Positions 44,268-47,792 of a stretch of 47,792 nucleotides of DNA are shown here, one piece after another; within the stretch, counting starts at the first letter, position 1; the number at the start of each line of letters is the position of its first letter. Where the stretch lies: contig CALNBM010000073.1 in NCBI GenBank assembly GCA_937874195.1, positions 1-47,792 on the forward strand, read 5' to 3'. The stretch comes from an uncultured Clostridia bacterium. Lineage in GTDB: Bacteria > Bacillota > Clostridia > Christensenellales > UBA1242. Made by a program: the position numbers and the translations under genes. The notes under the pieces are model-generated. The model was not told the origin of the DNA and made no database searches. It worked only from the letters and a program-made list of their open reading frames with translations.

Positions 44268-44312
44268 TTATAATTCCACATTATATGTGCTACTGTTTAT
44301 ATAATTTTGCAT
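44268..44312 (-). CDS. Possible 14-residue leader peptide or remnant ORF
   Basis: ATG at 44312 follows AAGGAGAAAAAGTC, one of the better ribosome binding sites in the region. The frame (MQNYINSSTYNVEL) stops after 14 codons, directly before the repeat pair. It may be the 5' end of a gene truncated by repeat insertion, or chance. No Trp codons, so not a trp-type leader. Confidence 0.2.
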   Translation of the reverse strand: MQNYINSSTYNVEL

Positions 44313-44428
44313 GACTTTTTCTCCTTGTGTTTTTTTAATAACAGAATAAATCTTTATTGTAACACAAAGATGATTTTTTTCTTAGCGGTATACTTCTATT
44401 AAACTCCAATCTATCTAGTGTTAATAGC

Positions 44429-44457
44429 AAAAAAAAGAATAGAAAAAATCTATTCTT
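44429..44457 (-). terminator. Terminator of the glycosyltransferase-like gene
   Basis: AAGAATAGA (44435-44443) and TCTATTCTT (44449-44457) form a 9-bp stem with five-base loop; the minus strand then reads six or more T. It is ~40 bp after the stop. Confidence 0.85.
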
Positions 44458-44498
44458 AAAACTAAAATTTTTTTATAAAATGGACAAAATTTTAATAT

Positions 44499-45398
44499 CT
44501 AATCAGTGTTTTTTAAGTTATATTTTTCTGCTTTTTCAAACATTGTTTTGATATCATTAGGGTCGCTCACTTGTCCCACTCTAAAATGCAGTTGCGTTTT
44601 AATTTGATATATAAAAGAGAGTGTCAACATAACAAAGGCTAAGCACCAAAATAAAACATGAATAGTAAATGCAATATTCCAGCAAAGTACGGCAGCTGAA
44701 ACTGCAAAGAATAACATGGCTATACCAGTTATAAGTAGTCCAATAGATGTAAATAAATCCAAAATATAGCCTTTAGGTTTCATTAAATACTCTGCGTTTT
44801 CAGATTCTTTATTTTTTTGTGTTATAATCACATCGGTGGTATAACCAATAAATGAATCTAACACTCGCAGTTGTCTGTTTTTTGCTGGTAGTTGATTAAT
44901 GGTGCAAACTACTTCTTGATCAAATAATTGAATGTCGGTTTCTGCATTCTTATCATCAAAAACTCTTAATATTTTTAAGCCCATATTATAAATAGTCTCT
45001 TTGGTCTTTCTTATAAATTCTTTGAATCCTTGTTCTTGCTTTTTAACAAAAACAATTTTATTTCCTGCTTTCCAACTGGTTATCATTTTAGTAAGCAAAT
45101 CTTTGTTTATTGCTTCTTTTGCTGCATAAATAACAGTTGCAGAGTATCCCTCACAGTGTTTCATAGCAAGCATAATAAGCTCATGTTGACTAACTTCCAT
45201 ATCTAACTTAATTGCACGCACATCATTGTTTTCCACAAAAATACGCCTAACATTTGTGAACGAGCTTTCAGCTTTACAGTTCATAGCAAATATTATTTCA
45301 TAGTCAACTTGTGATTGGTTGCAAACTTCTTTTATATCAGCATAAATTTTATCTAGATCCACATTGTTCAACGCAGGAACAATAAATCCTAACTTCAT
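44499..45398 (-). CDS. GT2-like membrane protein lacking catalytic motifs
   Basis: 299 aa with the layout of DPM1/GtrB-type family 2 glycosyltransferases: KLGFIVPALNN at the start, YEIIF at 33-37, a ~190-residue GT-A-like domain, then two transmembrane helices (about 213-237 and 245-265). The nucleotide-binding DDGS is replaced by MNCKAESS (39-46). The DxD segment reads IYAAKEAIN (90-98), so neither metal-binding motif is present. It is likely a non-catalytic relative or has a different role. AAAGGAGG RBS, monocistronic with a terminator. Confidence 0.6.
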   Translation of the reverse strand: MKLGFIVPALNNVDLDKIYADIKEVCNQSQVDYEIIFAMNCKAESSFTNVRRIFVENNDVRAIKLDMEVSQHELIMLAMKHCEGYSATVIYAAKEAINKDLLTKMITSWKAGNKIVFVKKQEQGFKEFIRKTKETIYNMGLKILRVFDDKNAETDIQLFDQEVVCTINQLPAKNRQLRVLDSFIGYTTDVIITQKNKESENAEYLMKPKGYILDLFTSIGLLITGIAMLFFAVSAAVLCWNIAFTIHVLFWCLAFVMLTLSFIYQIKTQLHFRVGQVSDPNDIKTMFEKAEKYNLKNTD

Positions 45399-45508
45399 AT
45401 TTCCTCCTTTAAAGAAAATGAAATATAAATAATATTAACTTAATTTTACCATATTATTGGCGATATGTCAAGATTTAGGTAGGTATTAGTAAATGCTTTA
45501 CTATTTTT

Positions 45509-46024
45509 TTAAATATCTTTAGCAATAAAACGCCATAATCTATTTTGATCAATTTCTTTGGCATAATTAATGCCTATGCGTTTTTTATAGTTTATTTGTG
45601 GTTGTGCTCCATCATCTTCTATCCATAGTATATTAGATATTTTTAAATCTTCGCCATAAAATGTTTTATCAATTCCAAAATATCTGGTTACATTTCCCGG
45701 TCCAACAGCGCCCTCCACTCCTCTGATTAGCACACCCTCAGGACTTCCTGCCTCACCAGAAACAATGTTAAATAAAAAATGTATGCCATAACATAGATAA
45801 ACATAAGCCACACCACCCCTTTCAAACATTATTTTGTTTCTTTCAGTTTTCCCTTTATATGCATGACTTGCACTGTCAATTTCGCCCATGTAACACTCTG
45901 TTTCTATTATACGAGCCTTCCTTACGCTCCCATCATCAAATCTTCTGCATAAAATTTTACCCAACAACTTTGGTGCCAATTCGTTTGCACTTAATTTAAA
46001 AAAATTTTCATTAATTCTTTTCAT
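45509..46024 (-). CDS. 3-methyladenine DNA glycosylase (AAG family)
   Basis: 171-aa Mpg/AAG-type glycosylase for alkylated purines. Signatures: LAPKLLGKILCR, ARIIETECYMGEIDSASHAYKGKT, VYLCYGIHFLFNIV, PEGVLIRGVEG with the catalytic Glu, and GPGNVTRYFGI. It is a little short of the usual ~190-200 aa. No RBS; TATAAT at 46031-46036 is six bases before the ATG, so the mRNA may be leaderless. Confidence 0.93.
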   Translation of the reverse strand: MKRINENFFKLSANELAPKLLGKILCRRFDDGSVRKARIIETECYMGEIDSASHAYKGKTERNKIMFERGGVAYVYLCYGIHFLFNIVSGEAGSPEGVLIRGVEGAVGPGNVTRYFGIDKTFYGEDLKISNILWIEDDGAQPQINYKKRIGINYAKEIDQNRLWRFIAKDI

Positions 46025-46350
46025 ATAGCTATTATATCACAATGAGATATAAAAATTATACATACTAGCATTGGTTTATTTTTGTTTTTCTAAAAAAAAT
46101 CATGACTATTATACTGTTATTGCACCGCTTATTTAACCCAAGCAACTTTATGATAGTTCTTTTTCGCGTTTAATATAAAAAATTTATTAATTCTTTTTTA
46201 AATAATTAGAATTATAAAATTTTGCCAACATTTTTGGTATAAAAAAAAGATAAGCAAAGGTCAAAGCATCTAGTTTCGATAGCATAATGTTGTTTAATTA
46301 ATGCAAAAACCATGCAAGAATAAAGTTACAAAAATTTTTATTGTAAAATG
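46025..46350. other. Intergenic upstream of the tRNA pair
   Basis: About 325 bp between the divergent glycosylase gene and the tRNA promoter. AT-rich, nothing else recognised. Confidence 0.4.
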
Positions 46351-46379
46351 TTGACAATGAAAAAAAAATAGTGTATCAT
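46351..46379 (+). promoter_or_regulatory. tRNA-Met/tRNA-Glu promoter
   Basis: TTGACA (46351-46356), 17-bp spacer, TATCAT (46374-46379), 29 bp before tRNA-Met. Best match to sigma-70 consensus in the window. Confidence 0.8.
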
Positions 46380-46407
46380 AAACAAGTTAAGTAAATAGTC
46401 AACATGT

Positions 46408-46484
46408 GGCGGTGTAGCTTAGTTGGTTAGAGCGTTCGGTTCATACCCGAAAGGTCATAAGTTCGAATCTTATCACCGCTACCA
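46408..46484 (+). tRNA. tRNA-Met (CAT)
   Basis: 77 nt with encoded CCA. Acceptor GGCGGTG/CACCGCT includes G1.U72, D stem GCTT/GAGC, anticodon loop TTCATAC, T arm ATAAG-TTCGAAT-CTTAT. The absence of the C1/A72 mismatch and GGG/CCC anticodon stem argues for elongator Met, not initiator; a k2C-modified Ile tRNA cannot be excluded. Confidence 0.95.
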
Positions 46485-46516
46485 TAAAACCACTATGTTA
46501 ATTTAACAGTTTAATT

Positions 46517-46591
46517 GGTCCCATGGTCAAGAGGTTAAGACATCGCCCTTTCACGGCGGTAACAGGGGTTCAATTCCCCTTGGGACTACCA
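46517..46591 (+). tRNA. tRNA-Glu (TTC)
   Basis: 75 nt with encoded CCA. Acceptor GGTCCCA/TGGGACT, anticodon loop CTTTCAC giving UUC, T arm AGGGG-TTCAATT-CCCCT. Lies 32 bp after tRNA-Met in one transcript. Confidence 0.96.
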
Positions 46592-46667
46592 AAAAAATTT
46601 ATGCGTACATTTTTTTCTTTAAAAATGAATTTGCAGTTTCGTTGTTTATATAAGCATAAATAGATAT

Positions 46668-46692
46668 CCACCGGCGTAGCCGGTGGTTTTTT
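46668..46692 (+). terminator. Terminator of the tRNA-Met/Glu operon
   Basis: CCACCGGC, GTA loop, GCCGGTGG, then TTTTTT. GC-rich 8-bp stem, the strongest terminator in the window. Confidence 0.95.
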
Positions 46693-46708
46693 AGTTGTGG
46701 ACATAGAC

Positions 46709-46934
46709 CTATTGTGCTAGCGGTACCCATCGCCTATGACATGCGCCACAATATTCATCCAAAGTTTTCCATTCACTAATTTCATATGGCACTTCACCAC
46801 GAAGACCCATATTTATATCTATATTTGGCTCTAATAAATTAAATAATTCTTGAATTGTTCTTGAATCCCATAATATTCACCTTATTAATGAGTATAGCAA
46901 TAGGTGTGTTTATATTTATTGAAATTTTTATCAT
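46709..46934 (-). pseudogene. Frameshifted remnant of a small gene beside tRNA-Glu
   Basis: On the minus strand an ATG at 46934 opens MIKISININTPIAILINK and runs into a stop. Starting at about 46876, another frame continues for 55 codons (WDSRTIQELFNLLEPN, then GLRGEVPYEISEWKTLDEY, then CGACHRRWVPLAQ) and stops at 46709, without its own start codon. A single-base shift near 46870 would join both into a ~75-residue protein. The 3' part is richer in G+C than the flanks. No family recognised; acquired-element debris is plausible. Confidence 0.35.
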
Positions 46935-46983
46935 AAAATTACATTAATAAATATATCAAAGATAACAATATTTTGGCTTATTT

Positions 46984-47013
46984 AAAAAAGACAGTAACTT
47001 AAAAATTACTGCC
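46984..47013 (-). terminator. Terminator downstream of tRNA-Ser
   Basis: Minus-strand GGCAGTAA (47006-47013) pairs with TTACTGTC (46990-46997), then TTTTTT. It ends the tRNA-Ser transcript ~160 nt after the tRNA. Confidence 0.85.
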
Positions 47014-47108
47014 TATCTTTTATTCTTACAAAAGTTACCGTATTTGTCACGTTTTATTGTCTTCCAGTTCAAACTTGGCTTTTGTTCTGGTCTTTGTGTT
47101 TTGAACAT
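47013..47108 (-). CDS. Possible 31-residue basic peptide downstream of tRNA-Ser
   Basis: An ATG at 47108 opens a 31-codon frame starting MFKTQRPEQKPSLNW and ending KYGNFCKNKR, whose stop overlaps the terminator hairpin. No RBS; the region upstream has an inverted repeat (GCACGGCA/TGCCGTGC, 47111-47153). It could be a gene fragment or part of a non-coding RNA. Low support. Confidence 0.2.
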   Translation of the reverse strand: MFKTQRPEQKPSLNWKTIKRDKYGNFCKNKR

Positions 47109-47172
47109 TATGCACGGCACGCCACTTATAAAAAAGTAAATGATTTGCCGTGCGTTCAAACGCTGTTCCGAT

Positions 47173-47260
47173 TGGCGGAGAGGACAGGATTTGAACCTGC
47201 GGTGCCTTTCGGCACACACGCTTTCCAAGCGTGCACATTCGACCACTCTGACACCTCTCC
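47173..47260 (-). tRNA. tRNA-Ser (GGA)
   Basis: 88 nt with encoded CCA. Acceptor GGAGAGG/CCTCTCC, discriminator G, anticodon loop TTGGAAA giving GGA, and a long variable arm (GTGCC-GAAA-GGCAC), which identifies it as a class II serine tRNA. Confidence 0.97.
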
Positions 47261-47309
47261 AAAATTACAAGAGAAAATTAATCCAAAAATTCCAAAATGT
47301 TTCCTCAAC

Positions 47310-47339
47310 ATAATACAATTAAAATCGGTTATATAACAA
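47310..47339 (-). promoter_or_regulatory. Possible tRNA-Ser promoter
   Basis: Minus-strand TTGTTA (47334-47339) and TATTAT (47310-47315) spaced by 18 bp, about 50 bp before the tRNA. Moderate match. Confidence 0.4.
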
Positions 47340-47604
47340 TAAAAAAACAAACGAAATAATAATAATAAAATAAAAATTATAACTATAAAACCTTGTTATA
47401 TCAAACATTATATTATACCATAAATAAATAAATTTGTAAACAATTAAGTATGATAATTGACTGTATTTTGAAACACCAACCATTAAAAGTATGGTTACAA
47501 AATACAAATCTCTCTACATACATATAACACTTATAAGTTGATAAAATTATCTATGATTTGTTTATTTAAATACAAATTTTTATTGTTATTAAAATAATCA
47601 ATCT
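47340..47604. other. Intergenic before the terminal repeat array
   Basis: About 265 bp AT-rich without a supportable gene. A weak partial match to the array unit (TAAGTTGATAAAATTA) occurs near 47535-47550. Confidence 0.4.
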
Positions 47605-47792
47605 AAGTTGATAATTTTTGCTTTAGCACATAGTACGAGCATTATAGAAACGAAAGGCTATTATAAATGCTTTCTTTTTTGGTTAAGTTGATAATTTTTG
47701 CTTTAGCACATAGTGCGAGCATTATAGAAACGGAAGGTATTATAAATGCTTTCTTTTTTGGTTAAGTTGATAATTTTTGCTTTAGCACATAG
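47605..47792 (+). repeat. Tandem array of ~80-bp units, cut by the window edge
   Basis: Units 47605-47684 (80 bp) and 47685-47763 (79 bp) differ by two substitutions and one deletion; a third begins at 47764 and its 29 visible bases are identical. Each unit contains AGCATT...AATGCT, able to form a hairpin with inner ATAG/CTAT pairing, followed by TTTCTTTTTT. Whole units, not alternating repeat and spacer, are conserved, so this is not a CRISPR. Total length unknown. Confidence 0.9.

Larger units (their letters stand above)
43878..44428. other. Intergenic region with a duplicated GC-richer element
   Basis: About 550 bp upstream of trpS. The middle holds two ~78-bp direct repeats (44062-44237) that are clearly richer in G+C than the surroundings. 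A 14-codon ORF with a good RBS lies at 44268-44312. Confidence 0.55.

Noticed and set aside
47082..47336. Plus-strand ORF containing ERTGFEPAVPFGTHAF and minus-strand ORFs 47047-47262, 47156-47350 over the same place
   Set aside because: These are translations of the tRNA-Ser gene, a well-known source of false ORFs.
47605..47792. CRISPR array
   Set aside because: The complete ~80-bp unit is conserved; there are no unique spacers and no cas genes.
47605..47792. Integron attC sites, suggested by GTTAAGT at unit borders
   Set aside because: The complementary RYYYAAC core and the attC fold are absent, and no integron integrase or cassettes are present.
1..47792. SRP RNA, RNase P RNA or tmRNA
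   Set aside because: Their conserved core strings were looked for on both strands by eye and not seen.

Overview
The window is an AT-rich (roughly 25-30% G+C by eye) bacterial chromosome segment, most likely from an uncultured low-GC Bacillota lineage with clostridial affinities. Evidence: a 16S rRNA 5' end in Firmicutes style, AGGAG-type ribosome binding sites with frequent TTG starts, a SAM-I riboswitch with an intrinsic terminator, a DivIVA-like protein, YlxM/KhpA/RbgA, Clostridia-like tRNAs (G1.U72 in the Met tRNA), and the smc-ftsY-ylxM-ffh-rpsP-khpA-rimM-trmD-rbgA-rnhB gene order known from Bacillota. Nearly all genes lie on the minus strand. Exceptions are a CYTH-like gene, Ku with a small DNA ligase, and a tRNA-Met/tRNA-Glu pair. 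UGA is used as a stop, so the code is the standard bacterial one.

Layout. 1-61: 5' end of a 16S rRNA gene (minus) with its promoter upstream. 0.96-2.2 kb: a divergent metK under a SAM-I riboswitch, flanked by two inverted copies of an ~84-bp repeat. 2.8-7.4 kb: envelope and division genes (DivIVA-like, a membrane protein, lgt), a DUF1700/DUF4097 pair and a YpsA-like SLOG protein. 7.7-9.2 kb: a Ppx/GppA-like protein with a degraded active site. 9.5-14.0 kb: a cyanophycin operon, iadA-cphB-cphA. 14.5-20.3 kb: small ferredoxin, compact AlaRS, DnaB, and small membrane/lipoproteins. 20.5-21.2 kb: CYTH-like gene, predicted leaderless. 21.6-39.7 kb: the conserved SRP/ribosome/chromosome cluster, interrupted at two places by NHEJ genes. 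A LigD PE-polymerase protein and a P-type ATPase lie between rbgA and trmD. Ku, an adenylation-domain-only ligase and an orphan tyrosine recombinase lie between ylxM and ftsY. 39.9-46 kb: HIT protein, MtaB, RsmE, TrpS, a glycosyltransferase-like protein lacking catalytic motifs, and a 3-methyladenine glycosylase. 46.4-47.3 kb: tRNA-Met, tRNA-Glu and tRNA-Ser with a frameshifted gene remnant. 47.6 kb to the end: an ~80-bp tandem repeat running off the edge.

How the genes fit together. iadA-cphB-cphA would let the cell polymerise Asp and Arg into cyanophycin, cleave it to beta-Asp-Arg and hydrolyse that to free amino acids. Ku, PE-Pol and the ligase domain together supply all classes of bacterial NHEJ activity, but split over three polypeptides and two loci. 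FtsY, Ffh and YlxM form the SRP targeting set; RimM, TrmD, KhpA, S16, RbgA and RsmE serve ribosome and tRNA maturation.

No CRISPR array, prophage or conventional defence island is visible. The most unusual signals are the split NHEJ system inside a housekeeping supercluster, the riboswitch/metK unit between inverted repeats, three enzyme homologues with altered or lost motifs (MetK, Ppx-like, GT2-like), and repeated gene-end or intergenic microduplications. All calls come from reading the sequence; no database search was run.
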